DNA of 64,000 nucleotides from CAYFYS01 sp965202905 (GCA_965202905.1 OZ241868.1:1302001-1366000); one strand, 5' to 3'; shown: positions 51,763 to 60,683, counted from the stretch's first letter. The notes: a model not told the origin generated them from the letters alone. Numbers and translations are program-made.

Positions 51763-53490
51763 GTGCGGGCAATCCTGACCATCTTCTTTCGGGCCGAGGA
51801 CACGCGGCCGTGGCTGGTGCTGCTCTGCCTTGTCATCGCCGGCGCGCTGGGCAGTGTCGGCTGGGCCAGCCTGCTTCCCCTGCTCTCGCTCTCGACCGGC
51901 GGGCTGGAGAACGATTCCTCGCTGCCGACCAGCCTGGTCCGCGACGGCTTCGCGGCGGTCGGCCTGGCGCCCAGCGTCGGTTCGCTGATCATCCTGGCGG
52001 TCGGCAGCATCGCCTTGAAATGCGTCGTCCTGATGCTGGCGATGCGCTATGTCGGCTATACGGTCGCGACCGTCGCCACCCGGATGCGCGTCCGCCTGAT
52101 GGATCAGCTCCTCCTTGCGCGCTGGAGCTATTTCACCCAGAAGCCGATCGGCCGGATCGCCAACGCGATCAGCAACGACGCCACCCGGGCCGGGGATTCC
52201 TACCTCCAGGCGGCGACGTTCATCGGCAACGGCGCCCGGACCGTGGCCTATACGGCGGTGGCGGTGCTGGTTTCCTGGAAGCTCGCGCTGCTGGCGCTGT
52301 GCATAGGCGGGGCGATCGCGGCCTCGCTCAGCGTGCTGGTCCGCATCACCCGCAAGGCCGGGCTGCGGCAGACCCAGCGGACATCGGAGCTGGTGACCTA
52401 TCTGAGCGATGCGCTGGGCAACATCAAGCCGCTGAAGGCGATGGCCCGCCAGGAGAGCTTCGCGCGGCTGAGCCAGGACAGGATCGCCAGGCTGCGCAAC
52501 GCGCTCAGGCGCCAGGTGATCTCGAATCACGCGCTGAAGAATGCCCAGGAAATCCTGATCTCGATCTGCATCGGCGTCGGCTTCTATCTCGGCGTGACGA
52601 TCTGGGAGGTGTCGTCTGCCGAGCTGGTGGTCATCGGGCTGTTGATGTTCCAGACCATCCTCAGCGTCGGGCGCATGCAGCAGCAGTTCCAGAAGACCCT
52701 GCTGCTGGAAAGCGCCTATCTGTCGCTGCAGGCCCTGATCGAGGAGGTCGAGGCGGCGCGCGAGCCGCTCGGCGGTATCCGCGCGGCGGTGTTCAACGAG
52801 GCCTGCCTGCTCGATGGGGTAAGCTTCGCCTACGGCGACCGGCGGGTGCTGGACGACGCCTCGATGGAGATTCCGGCACGCGGCGTGACCGTGTTGACCG
52901 GCCCCTCGGGCGTCGGCAAGACGACGGTGAGCGACTTGGTGCTCGGGCTCTGCCGACCCGACCGCGGGCGGGTGACGCTCGACGACATGGCGCTGGAGGA
53001 GATCGACCTCGAGAGCTGGCGGGGCCAGATCGGCTACGTCCCGCAGGAGCCTGTTCTTTTGAACGACACGGTTCGCGCCAACGTCACCCTCGGCGATTCG
53101 GCAATCGGCGAGGACCGGATCTGGCGGGCGCTGGAGGCCGCCGGCGCCGAAGCGTTCGTCCGCGCGCTGGAAGACGGGCTCGGCAGCCCGGTGGGCGAGC
53201 GCGGCGCGATGCTCTCCGGCGGCCAGCGCCAGCGCATCTCGCTCGCCCGGGCGCTTGCGCGCCGGCCGCGCCTGCTGATCCTCGACGAGGGAACCGCCGG
53301 GCTCGACCCGGCGACCGAGCTCGGCATATGCGCGACGGTCGCCGGCCTGGCCGATGAGATGGCCGTCCTGGTAATAACCCACGGCGCCGTCTGGGAGGCC
53401 TACGCCAACCGCGCCTACCACTTCGAGGATGGACGGATTGAGCGCATCGACCCGTTCGCCCGCGCGCTGAAGGCTTCGTCGATCCGGTGA
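51763..53490 (+). CDS. ABC transporter, fused permease and ATPase (MsbA-like exporter)
   Basis: This is a 575-residue half-transporter. The N-terminal half holds about six membrane helices (PWLVLLCLVIAGALGSVGWA, TVAYTAVAVLVSWKLALLAL). The C-terminal ATPase has Walker A GPSGVGKTTVSDLVLG near residue 385, Q-loop YVPQEPVLL, signature LSGGQRQRISLARAL, Walker B LLILDEG and the switch VITHG. The start is GTG 51763. It lies between neuB and an ELM1-like gene, overlapping the latter by four bases. This suggests export of the nonulosonate-containing glycan or its lipid-linked precursor (inference). Confidence 0.88.
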   Translation: MRAILTIFFRAEDTRPWLVLLCLVIAGALGSVGWASLLPLLSLSTGGLENDSSLPTSLVRDGFAAVGLAPSVGSLIILAVGSIALKCVVLMLAMRYVGYTVATVATRMRVRLMDQLLLARWSYFTQKPIGRIANAISNDATRAGDSYLQAATFIGNGARTVAYTAVAVLVSWKLALLALCIGGAIAASLSVLVRITRKAGLRQTQRTSELVTYLSDALGNIKPLKAMARQESFARLSQDRIARLRNALRRQVISNHALKNAQEILISICIGVGFYLGVTIWEVSSAELVVIGLLMFQTILSVGRMQQQFQKTLLLESAYLSLQALIEEVEAAREPLGGIRAAVFNEACLLDGVSFAYGDRRVLDDASMEIPARGVTVLTGPSGVGKTTVSDLVLGLCRPDRGRVTLDDMALEEIDLESWRGQIGYVPQEPVLLNDTVRANVTLGDSAIGEDRIWRALEAAGAEAFVRALEDGLGSPVGERGAMLSGGQRQRISLARALARRPRLLILDEGTAGLDPATELGICATVAGLADEMAVLVITHGAVWEAYANRAYHFEDGRIERIDPFARALKASSIR

Positions 53491-54533
53491 CCGACGCCGA
53501 TGGGCCGCTGGTCTGGGGGCTGCTCGGCCGCAACGCCGGCGACAACGCGCAGGTGCGTCAGCTCGTCGAGGCGCTGGGCTACCGGTCCGCGCTCAAAAAC
53601 CTCGCCTTCAGCCGCTTGTCGCTGGCGCCGAATATCGTGCTGGGCGCCGGCCGCCTGTCGCTTGCCGGCACGGAAAGGCATGGGCTCGCACCGCCCTGGC
53701 CAGAGCTCGTCGTCTCGGCCGGGCGGCGGGCGGCGCCGGCCGCAAGATGGATCCGGACGCAGGCGGGCGGGCGGACCCGCCTGGTGCAGCTCGGCCGGCC
53801 GCAGGCTCCGCTGCGGTTCTTCGACCTGATCGTCACGACGCCGCAATACGGCCTGCCGAAGCGCGAGAACATCGTCCACAACCTGCTACCCTTCCAGCGG
53901 GCCGCGGAGGCGCCCGAAAAGCCCCTCGCCGCGTGGCGTGAGTCATTTTCGGCGCTGCCGCGGCCGTTGATCGCGCTGCTGGTCGGCGGCCCGGCGTGGC
54001 CGTTCGCTTTCGGCCCGGCCGAAGCCAAGGCGCTCGGCGAGCGCGCGGGCCGCGCGGCCGCCGAGAGCGGCGGCACACTCCTGGTCAGCACCGGTCCCAG
54101 GACCGGACCGGCGGCGACCGAGGCGTTGTCGGCAGCCCTGGCGGGCAGCTTTGCGCTCAACGACTGGCGCGACCCGAAACCGGATTTCTATCAGAGCGCG
54201 CTGCGCCTCGCCGACCGCTTCGTGGTCACCGGCGACAGCGTCTCGATGATGGCGGAGGCCGTCCGCACCGGCCAGCCGGTCGAGATCTACGATCTGCCGC
54301 GGCGGACAGGCCCGATCGCCGATCTGGCGCGCCTGGCCGAGACTCCGGCGTTCGCCGCCGCCGCACAGCTCGGTTTCGGCCTGCCGCTGCGTGATGCGGG
54401 ACGGGTTCGCGACGCGCTGATCGACAGGGGCCTGGCCGCCCCGTTCGGTGCGGCCGCCCAGCCCTGCGCCGCGGTCATGGACCGGGAAATGCAGGACACC
54501 CTGGCCCGAGTCCGCGCGCTGCTCGCCGTCTGA
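53487..54533 (+). CDS. ELM1/GtrOC1-like protein (DUF1022 family)
   Basis: This is a 348-residue protein of the ELM1-like family, which is found in alphaproteobacteria and plants. It opens WGLLGRNAGDNAQVRQLVEA, with FDLIVTTPQYGLPKRENIVH and LIALLVGGPAWPFAFGPAEA. It ends with YQSALRLADRFVVTGDSVSM and MAEAVRTGQPVEIYDLPRRT. The GDSxSMxxEA motif and overall fold resemble nucleotide-sugar glycosyltransferases (GT-B C-terminal half). The start GTG overlaps the transporter stop. It is probably a glycosyltransferase acting on the surface glycan or lipid A region; the activity is unproven. Confidence 0.8.
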   Translation: MTDADGPLVWGLLGRNAGDNAQVRQLVEALGYRSALKNLAFSRLSLAPNIVLGAGRLSLAGTERHGLAPPWPELVVSAGRRAAPAARWIRTQAGGRTRLVQLGRPQAPLRFFDLIVTTPQYGLPKRENIVHNLLPFQRAAEAPEKPLAAWRESFSALPRPLIALLVGGPAWPFAFGPAEAKALGERAGRAAAESGGTLLVSTGPRTGPAATEALSAALAGSFALNDWRDPKPDFYQSALRLADRFVVTGDSVSMMAEAVRTGQPVEIYDLPRRTGPIADLARLAETPAFAAAAQLGFGLPLRDAGRVRDALIDRGLAAPFGAAAQPCAAVMDREMQDTLARVRALLAV

Positions 54534-54890
54534 GCCACTGAACAAGCGCGGCCCGGTCACGCCGAAAGCCGTCTTGCCGGCTTCGCCCGGCGCTGCAACC
54601 GGCGATAGCGGCTCAACGCCGGTTCCCCGAGCGTTATGTCCGCACCGACCCCGAACGGACGCTCCGCAGCGCGCGCGAATGGCTCTTGCGCAGATCGCCG
54701 GCAACCCGTACGCGAAGATCCAACGCGTAAGGCTTTCCCATGATCCGCCCCCAGAAACGGCGAATCGCAAATCGCCCTTTATGGGATCCACATGATTCGG
54801 ATTTCTCGCCAACCGCATTAAATCCGTTTTGCCCGGGCCGGCCAATCGATGCATCCTGGGCGCCACCGAGTGAGGGAGACTTGAAGCACG
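54534..54890. other. Stretch without a supportable gene
   Basis: The 357 bp between the ELM1-like gene and the amidase hold no convincing ORF. A short frame (RRFPERYVRTDPERTLRSAR) ending near 54725 may be a fragment of a lost gene. The last 120 bp turn AT-richer with GAGTGAGGGAGA before the amidase start, consistent with a promoter and Shine-Dalgarno. Confidence 0.5.
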
Positions 54891-56276
54891 ATGCCGGACG
54901 ATGTCCCGGCGGGCGGTCGCTACGACCCGCGCGCTCACCAGATGATGACGTTCCACAATCGCGTGCCCGCCTTCCGCGAAGGCGCCGACAGCCCGCGCGC
55001 GCTGCTGGAGCGCTGCCTAACGGCGATCGGCGCGCGCGAAGACGAGATCATGGCCTGGGAGGTGATCGCGGACGACGCTGCCCGGGCCACCGCCGACGAG
55101 GCGACCGCGCGCTATGCCGCCGGCCGGCCGCTGTCGCCGGTCGACGGGCTGCCGATCGGCATCAAGGACCTGATCGAGACAGCGGACATGGCCACCGAGT
55201 TCGGCAGCGTTCTCTACGCCGGTCACCGCCCGCTCCAGGATGCGGCCTGCGTCCATGCGCTGCGCGAGGGCGGGGCGGTGATCGTCGGCAAGACCGTGAC
55301 CGTGACCTTCGGCGGCGGCGATCCGGCGCGCACGCGCAACCCGCACGACATTGCCCGGACGCCCGGCGGCTCCTCGGCCGGCGCCGCCGCCTCGGTGGGC
55401 GCAGCCACGGTGCCGGCCGGGATCGGCACCCACGCGCGCGGCTCGACCATCCGCCCGGCGAGTTTCTGCGGCGCCTTCGCGCTCAAGCCGACTTTCGGGG
55501 CAATCAACCGCCAGGGCGTCTTTTCGGCCGCCCACAGCATGGATCACCTCGGCGCCTTCGCCGGCTCGCTGTCCGATGTCTGGATCATCGCGCGCCACAT
55601 GGCGCGGCTTGCCGGCGGGGATCCCGGCCATCCCGGGCTGTATGGCGGCGCCGCCCCGCCCGCGCCGCGCAAGCCGCAGCGACTCATCCGGCTGGACACC
55701 GCCGGCCGGGCCGAGACCGACGAGCGCACCGCGGCGGCTTTCGAGAACGCGGTCGAGGAACTGGCCTCGGCCGGCGTCGCCGTTTTCGCGCGCGGCGACG
55801 ATCCCGCCATCGAGGCCTACGAGCGCGCGCTCGCCGAAGTCCCCGACCTGTGGCGCAACCTCTACCGGTTCGAGATGCGCTGGCCGATGCTGCAGCTTCT
55901 CGCCCGCTACCCGGAACAAATCCCGCCGCGGCTCAAGGCGGGGCTCGAAGAGGGCGCCGGCATGACCCAGGAGACCTATCGCGAGGCGCTGGTCCGGCGC
56001 GCCCACTTGCGCGCGCTGCACCGCGAACTCGCCAACCGCGCCGACGGATTCATTACCCTGTCCTCGCCCGGCCCGGGCCCGGTCGGCATGGACCAGGGCA
56101 GCGCGATCTACAACGAGGCGTCCTCGGTGCTCGGCGCACCGGCCATCTCGCTGCCGCTACTCGCCGTCGACGGCGCCCCGGTCGGCGTCCAGCTCCAGGG
56201 CCAGTTCGATGCCGACGAGGCGCTGACGGCCCGCGGCCTGTGGATCGCCGAGCATCTTCTGGGGCGGGCGGTCTAG
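54891..56276 (+). CDS. Amidase (amidase-signature family)
   Basis: This is a 461-residue amidase-signature hydrolase. The Ser-cisSer-Lys triad is visible: Lys in PIGIKDLIETAD near residue 90, the Gly/Ser-rich loop ARTPGGSSAGAAASVGAATV, and the acyl-acceptor Ser in THARGSTIRPASFCG, where most relatives have DTGGSIRxPA. The Asp-to-Ala change and the inserted Thr are atypical. The C-terminal NEASSVLGAPAISLP and VGVQLQGQF are normal. The TAG stop is part of the CTAG end of the palindromic element that follows, so the last residues may reflect an insertion. The substrate is unknown. Confidence 0.88.
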   Translation: MPDDVPAGGRYDPRAHQMMTFHNRVPAFREGADSPRALLERCLTAIGAREDEIMAWEVIADDAARATADEATARYAAGRPLSPVDGLPIGIKDLIETADMATEFGSVLYAGHRPLQDAACVHALREGGAVIVGKTVTVTFGGGDPARTRNPHDIARTPGGSSAGAAASVGAATVPAGIGTHARGSTIRPASFCGAFALKPTFGAINRQGVFSAAHSMDHLGAFAGSLSDVWIIARHMARLAGGDPGHPGLYGGAAPPAPRKPQRLIRLDTAGRAETDERTAAAFENAVEELASAGVAVFARGDDPAIEAYERALAEVPDLWRNLYRFEMRWPMLQLLARYPEQIPPRLKAGLEEGAGMTQETYREALVRRAHLRALHRELANRADGFITLSSPGPGPVGMDQGSAIYNEASSVLGAPAISLPLLAVDGAPVGVQLQGQFDADEALTARGLWIAEHLLGRAV

Positions 56277-56403
56277 TGGATCAACCGAGACATTGAATCC
56301 CGGCCGATGATGATCTGGCGACCAGAACGCATTCAAATGTCTCGATAAGTTGACCCATCAACAGAAAAACCAGTGGTTCGAAGCGAAAGATTCGAACCAC
56401 TAG
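56273..56403 (-). repeat. Palindromic dispersed element, copy 3 (inverted)
   Basis: This is a 131-bp copy in inverse orientation to the other two, and the one with both CTAG ends intact. Its left CTAG gives the stop of the amidase (plus strand) and its right CTAG the stop of the selenoprotein-like gene (minus strand). The hairpin arms agtggttcgaa / ttcgaaccact are exact. Confidence 0.92.
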
Positions 56404-57182
56404 GACATACCCGCCGCCTCCTCCTCGGTCTTGTAGTAGTTGCCGGGCACGCGGGGGGCCACATCCTGCGAGGGCGCGGCGCGGCGGTCGCCGGCGTTCT
56501 TGAGCATCACCCGGTAGTCCTCGACCGCCTGCGGGCCGGCGCGTTCGAGGCCTGCCTGGAAGCCGGCCCGGTCGCGGGTGCTCCAGGCGCTGCGCTCGGA
56601 ATAGAACGGCACCCATTGTTGCTCGATGCGTCTGTCCTGGAAATCGAGCACGTTCTCGAGCGCCTCCTCGACATCGGCGGCGCCGGTCCAGGCGGATTTG
56701 TAGTGGATGAACCCGCCGCGCCCGATGATCCAGGTCATGTTCGGCAGCATGCCATAGGTGCGGTGCGCAGCGCCGACGAGGTCGTCCAGAAGCACTTGGC
56801 GCCTGAGGCCCGAATACTCGACGAAAGCCCGCGCGACGGCGCGCTTGTCCTCCATCGACGTGTGGTGGCGGTAATTCTCGCCCGGATGGGCCTCGCGGGT
56901 GTAGACGAATACCGAGCGCACGGCCCGGTCGGCGTAGCGGCTGGCGAGTGCCTCCATCGGCTCGGCCGCCATCGCGCAGAAGGGTCAGGTGAACGAGCCG
57001 AACTCGAGGATCGCAACACCCCTCCGCCACAGGGAGTTCATCTCCACCGTCTCGCCGGTCGCGAGATCCTCCAGCGGGAAGGACGGCGCGCGCATGGTCG
57101 CCTTGGGCGCGTGGGCCGCAAACGCCTCGAACTCCTCGCTGCCGCCGGCGAATACGCTGTAATTATATTGGGCCGCATCCAT
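56400..57182 (-). CDS. Probable selenoprotein: deiodinase-like thioredoxin-fold protein, TGA = Sec66
   Basis: The frame opens at ATG 57182 behind an AGGAGG and is interrupted once by TGA at 56985-56987, then runs to TAG at 56400-56402 (260 residues if read through). Around the TGA one reads AILEFGSFT-U-PFCAMAAEPM, then RSVFVYTREAHPGENY. This is the iodothyronine-deiodinase/redoxin signature (FGSxT[UC]PxF, ...YIxEAHPxxxW). The TGA falls exactly at the redox-active Sec/Cys position, giving U-x-x-C. Protein similarity continues through LDDLVGAAHRTYGMLPNMTW and IIGRGGFIHYKSAWT. A SECIS-like hairpin follows the TGA. No selA, selB or selD gene lies in the window. Without Sec it would be a Cys-to-stop pseudogene. 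Likely a thiol-dependent peroxidase or reductase. Confidence 0.83.
56949..56978 (-). promoter_or_regulatory. SECIS-like hairpin downstream of the UGA
   Basis: Starting seven bases after the UGA, the transcript can form U-G-C/G-C-A and C/G pairs at the base. An internal loop with G-U pairs follows, then an upper stem CGGC/GCCG closed by a CGA triloop 21-23 bases from the UGA. This position and a G in the first two loop bases fit the bacterial SECIS consensus as I know it. Drawn by hand and not energy-checked. Confidence 0.45.
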
Positions 57183-57449
57183 TGAACTCGGGTCCTCCTC
57201 TGTCTCCGACCCGTGAAATAGGGCGGTTTTTCGCGCCCGAACAGCATCGGGCGTCAAGATTTCGTGCGCCGCGGATCGCGGTATCGCTCGATCGGCGCGT
57301 CCGGATCGAGGCTGTCGCCCGGGCGCGGCCGCGCGTGAACCGGGCGAACAGCCCAGCGCCCGCGATCGTTGCCCCGCCGCCGGTCGCCGCCGGTACGGCG
57401 CGAACGGAAGATGCGCTAGACTTGGCCGATCGCGACGAGGGAGGCTCCG

Positions 57450-58841
57450 ATGACCGGCACGACGGCAATCCGCGCCCGCTGGGCTCTGACCTGGGACGGC
57501 AATGCGAGCCGCATCGAGACCGACCGGTGGATCCTCGTCGAGGGCGCCCGCATCGCCGCGGTCGCCGACGCCCGCCCGGACGGTGCCGACCGCATCATCG
57601 ACCGGCCGGACACGCTGGTCGCGCCGGGGTTGATGAACATGCACAATCATGGGATCTCGGCGCTCCTGTTCCGCGGCATCGCCGAGGATCGGACGACCGC
57701 GTCCTGGGCCTCCGATACGGTCTACGGCCTGATCATGCCGCTCCAGGGCCTCGCGATGGAGGTGCTGGACGCGGCGGAGTTGCGGGCGGTCACCGCGCTC
57801 GGCTTCCTCGCGCCGCTGAAGAGCGGGGCGACCACGGTGATGGACACTTTCCGCCTCGGCCAGGCGGTGAGCTTCGAGGTCGCAGCGGAGATGGGTTTCC
57901 GGCTCTACGGCATGCCCTACATCTTCTCGACCGAGGATTTGGCGATCGGCGCCGACGGGCTGCCGGTCTATGCCGTGCGCCAGGGCGCGCAGAGCGATCT
58001 GGAGCGCTGCCTTGGCCTGTTCGAGGCTTATGACGGCGGGGCCGACGGGCGGCTCAGAGTCGGGTTCGGCCCGCACGGCGTCGATACCTGCGATCCCGAA
58101 CTGCTGGCCGCGATCCGCGATGCGGCGCGCGAACGCGGCGCGAAGGTCACCATCCACATCTCGCAAAGCGCACCCGAGGACGAGACCGTGCGCGGGCGCT
58201 ACGGTCGCTCGCCGGCCGAGCAGCTCGGCCATCTCGGCCTCCTGGGCCCGGACCTGCTCGCCGCGCATTGCGTCTATGCCAGCCGGGACGATCTCGCGCT
58301 GATCGCGCGGTCGGGGACCGCGGTGGTGAACTGCCCGGCTTCGTTCGCCCGCGGCGCGGTGTCCGCGATCTGGCAGCGGACGAGGGATTTGGGGATCACG
58401 ACCGCGATCGGGCTCGACGGGTATTCGATGGACATGGTGGGCGAGATGCGCATGGCCGCCATCGTCTCCAAGCTTGCCACCGGGCTGTCCGAAAAGGCCG
58501 CCGCCTGCGATCTGGTGAGGGCCGCGACCCTCGACAGCGCCGCCGCCCTCGGCCGGTCCGATCTCGGCCGCATCGCGCCGGGGGCGACGGCCGATCTGGC
58601 GGTCTTCGACATGTCCGGCGCGCATCTGGCGCCGGTCAGCGATCCAATCAAGACGCTGGTCTGGCACGCCAACCCGGGCGATGTGGCCGCCGTCCTGGTC
58701 GACGGCGCCATCGTTGTCGAGGACGGCCGCCACCTGCTGGTCGACGAGTCCGCAATCGTCGAGGCCGGCGCCGCCGCCGTCCGCAAAGTCTGGGCCGAGG
58801 GGCTCGAGAGGGGCCTGATCCGGGAGGGCGAGGTTCTTTAG
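57450..58841 (+). CDS. Amidohydrolase (TRZ/ATZ deaminase family)
   Basis: This is a 463-residue metal-dependent amidohydrolase or deaminase. Its N-terminal beta-sandwich is followed by the metal motif APGLMNMHNHGISALLFRG (H-x-H) near residue 62. Next come GATTVMDTFRLG, the His in KVTIHISQSAPED, AAHCVYASRDDLALIARSG, and the Asp in TAIGLDGYSMDMVGEMRMA. It closes with ADLAVFDMSGAH. The family covers cytosine, guanine, S-adenosylhomocysteine and triazine aminohydrolases; the subgroup is not settled. An AGGGAGG precedes ATG 57450. It is divergent from the selenoprotein gene (267-bp gap). Confidence 0.88.
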   Translation: MTGTTAIRARWALTWDGNASRIETDRWILVEGARIAAVADARPDGADRIIDRPDTLVAPGLMNMHNHGISALLFRGIAEDRTTASWASDTVYGLIMPLQGLAMEVLDAAELRAVTALGFLAPLKSGATTVMDTFRLGQAVSFEVAAEMGFRLYGMPYIFSTEDLAIGADGLPVYAVRQGAQSDLERCLGLFEAYDGGADGRLRVGFGPHGVDTCDPELLAAIRDAARERGAKVTIHISQSAPEDETVRGRYGRSPAEQLGHLGLLGPDLLAAHCVYASRDDLALIARSGTAVVNCPASFARGAVSAIWQRTRDLGITTAIGLDGYSMDMVGEMRMAAIVSKLATGLSEKAAACDLVRAATLDSAAALGRSDLGRIAPGATADLAVFDMSGAHLAPVSDPIKTLVWHANPGDVAAVLVDGAIVVEDGRHLLVDESAIVEAGAAAVRKVWAEGLERGLIREGEVL

Positions 58842-58879
58842 CGCAGGACCGGCGTCACCTCGGCAACCGCGCCGCCGGC

Positions 58880-59464
58880 TCAGCGCAGGCCGTCTTCGCC
58901 CTTGACCTCGGACACGGTCAGGCCGCCGACACGGGGGAAGGGGCGGCCGGAATCGGTCACCGCGATGGCGACCAGGATCTCGTCGGCGCGCGGGGCGTCG
59001 CACACGCGCACCTCGACGCCGTCGAAATGGCTGCGCACATAGGCCGCGTCCTTGTGGCCGAGCGGGATGTCGATCGCGCTGCCGGGGCCGCCCAGCTTCT
59101 TGACCGAGGGGACCAGCGCCGCGCCCTTCTCGACCGCCTCGCGCAGCGGCGCGCCGAGCTTGGGGTGCAGGATCGCCGCGGCATGCTCCCATTCGCCGCG
59201 CTCGCCGACGATGGCGGCCTTGCCGAAGCTCTCGGCCTGGCCGGGCTGGATGCCGAGCGCGTTCACGCACATCTCTCCCAGCATAGCGCCGAGCTCGGCG
59301 CCGATCTCCATCAGCTCGTCCAGATCCTCGACATAGCGGCCGGCAAAAGGGTTCCTGACGACGGCGATCGCCGCGGCCTTGCGGGTGGGCGGGTCGACCG
59401 GCCGGCCCATGTCGGTCCGCGTCTCCTCGACGATCACACTGGTCTTGCGGATCTCTGCGCTCAT
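58880..59464 (-). CDS. Amino acid synthesis (AA_synth / DUF1185) family protein
   Basis: This is a 194-residue protein. It starts MSAEIRKTSVIVEETRTDMG, then AAIAVVRNPFAGRYVEDLDE, GIQPGQAESFGKAAIVGERG and EWEHAAAILHPKLGAPLREA. It closes with GAALVPSVKKLGGPGSAIDI and HFDGVEVRVCDAPRADEILV. These are the blocks of the AA_synth family, whose biochemical role is not established (possible peptide or amide chemistry). ATG 59464 follows the Rieske-gene stop after one base, so the two form an operon. The frame to 59494 is excluded because it overlaps that gene. Confidence 0.85.
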   Translation of the reverse strand: MSAEIRKTSVIVEETRTDMGRPVDPPTRKAAAIAVVRNPFAGRYVEDLDELMEIGAELGAMLGEMCVNALGIQPGQAESFGKAAIVGERGEWEHAAAILHPKLGAPLREAVEKGAALVPSVKKLGGPGSAIDIPLGHKDAAYVRSHFDGVEVRVCDAPRADEILVAIAVTDSGRPFPRVGGLTVSEVKGEDGLR

Positions 59465-59465
59465 C

Positions 59466-60485
59466 TCAGGCCTCGGCTTCGATGCGTTGGGCAATCTTGC
59501 GGCGGAACAGCATGGCCGACGCGTCGAGGTCGAGCCCGACGCGCGGCCCGCCTTCGTAGCCGTCCTCCTCGCGCTGGATCTCCTCGAGCACCGCCTTGTC
59601 CTCGGCGAAGGCGACGCGGAACTGCTCGGAGATCGCCTCGCCCACGCTTGGATCCCCGGCGGCGAAGTTGCGCACGTGCAGCCAATAGTCGAGGCAGCTC
59701 GTCCCGGTCTCCGGCGTCATGAAGTGGCAGGAGAACAGCCGGATCGCGCTCTGCAGGTTGCCTTCGCGCGCACCCGCCCCGGCCGGCGCGGTGCCCAAAT
59801 CGATGATGGATATCGAAGGCGTGTACATCAGATAGTACTGCCAGCGATCGACCTTGCCGGGAAAATTGCCGAACGCCCGGGCGAGCCCGGACGGCTCGGA
59901 ATCGAGCGTCCAGCGGTGGGTCGTCACCCCCCAGTCCCGCTCCTCGTATTCGACCGGGACGCCGACTCCATCCGGGCTGCCGAGCGTCGTCGGGTGGACG
60001 TATTCGACGTGGCTCGGATCGCACAGGTTGTCGCACAGCAGCAGATAGTCGGCCGCGACATGCAGGGCGTCGCCGTGGGCGACACCCCAGCCCGGCTCGT
60101 GGTATTGGGGCAGGTCGTAGATCTCGCTCTCATCGGCCTTGTCGGGCTCGCCCATCCAGATCCACGCCAGACCGAGCCGATCGGCCATCGGGTAGGATCG
60201 GACGCGGGCGTTGGGCGGGATCACCTCCTGGCCGGGCGCCTTCACGCAGGTCCCCGCGGCATCGAACACCAGCCCGTGATAGCCGCACTGGAGTGTATCG
60301 CCGACCAGCCTGCCGCGCGACAGCGGCAGCAGCCGGTGGGGACAGCGGTCGCGCAGCGCGACCGGCGCGCCGTCCTCGGTCCGGTACATGACCACCGCCT
60401 CGCCGAGGATGGTCCGGCGCTGGAGCGACCGGTCGAGCTCACTGGACCACGCGGCGACGTACCATGCGTTACGAACGAAGGCCAT
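59466..60485 (-). CDS. Rieske non-haem iron oxygenase (vanillate O-demethylase-like)
   Basis: This is a 339-residue oxygenase alpha subunit of the VanA-like O-demethylase type. The Rieske cluster ligands are in RDRCPHRLLPLSRGRLVGD and LQCGYHG (CxH...CxxH) near residues 45-70. The mononuclear iron site includes NLCDPSHVEYVHPTTLG (D/E-x-x-H-x-x-x-xH). It opens MAFVRNAWYVAAWSSELDRS, typical of the subgroup. The reductase partner (VanB-like) is not adjacent. Downstream is an AA_synth protein. It probably demethylates or hydroxylates an aromatic acid. Confidence 0.9.
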   Translation of the reverse strand: MAFVRNAWYVAAWSSELDRSLQRRTILGEAVVMYRTEDGAPVALRDRCPHRLLPLSRGRLVGDTLQCGYHGLVFDAAGTCVKAPGQEVIPPNARVRSYPMADRLGLAWIWMGEPDKADESEIYDLPQYHEPGWGVAHGDALHVAADYLLLCDNLCDPSHVEYVHPTTLGSPDGVGVPVEYEERDWGVTTHRWTLDSEPSGLARAFGNFPGKVDRWQYYLMYTPSISIIDLGTAPAGAGAREGNLQSAIRLFSCHFMTPETGTSCLDYWLHVRNFAAGDPSVGEAISEQFRVAFAEDKAVLEEIQREEDGYEGGPRVGLDLDASAMLFRRKIAQRIEAEA

Positions 60486-60573
60486 CTCGGGCTCCCCCGA
60501 ATCTCGCTGTCCGTGAATGAGAACCTTACCCGATTATTCGTATGTGTACAAACAATTTTCAGTCGCAGCGGCG

Positions 60574-60599
60574 CGGTGCGATCCAGCGGTGCGATCCAG
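60574..60599. repeat. 13-bp perfect tandem repeat
   Basis: The unit cggtgcgatccag is repeated once with no gap, in the 286-bp divergent region between the Rieske oxygenase and glutamate dehydrogenase genes. It could be a paired protein-binding site or slippage. Confidence 0.7.
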
Positions 60600-60683
60600 C
60601 GGCGCAGGCAGCGCGGCGTCATCGCGAACAGGGCCGCCCGAGCCGAACTATATCGTCGGGCCGGAGAGACGCTTCGGCAGTAT

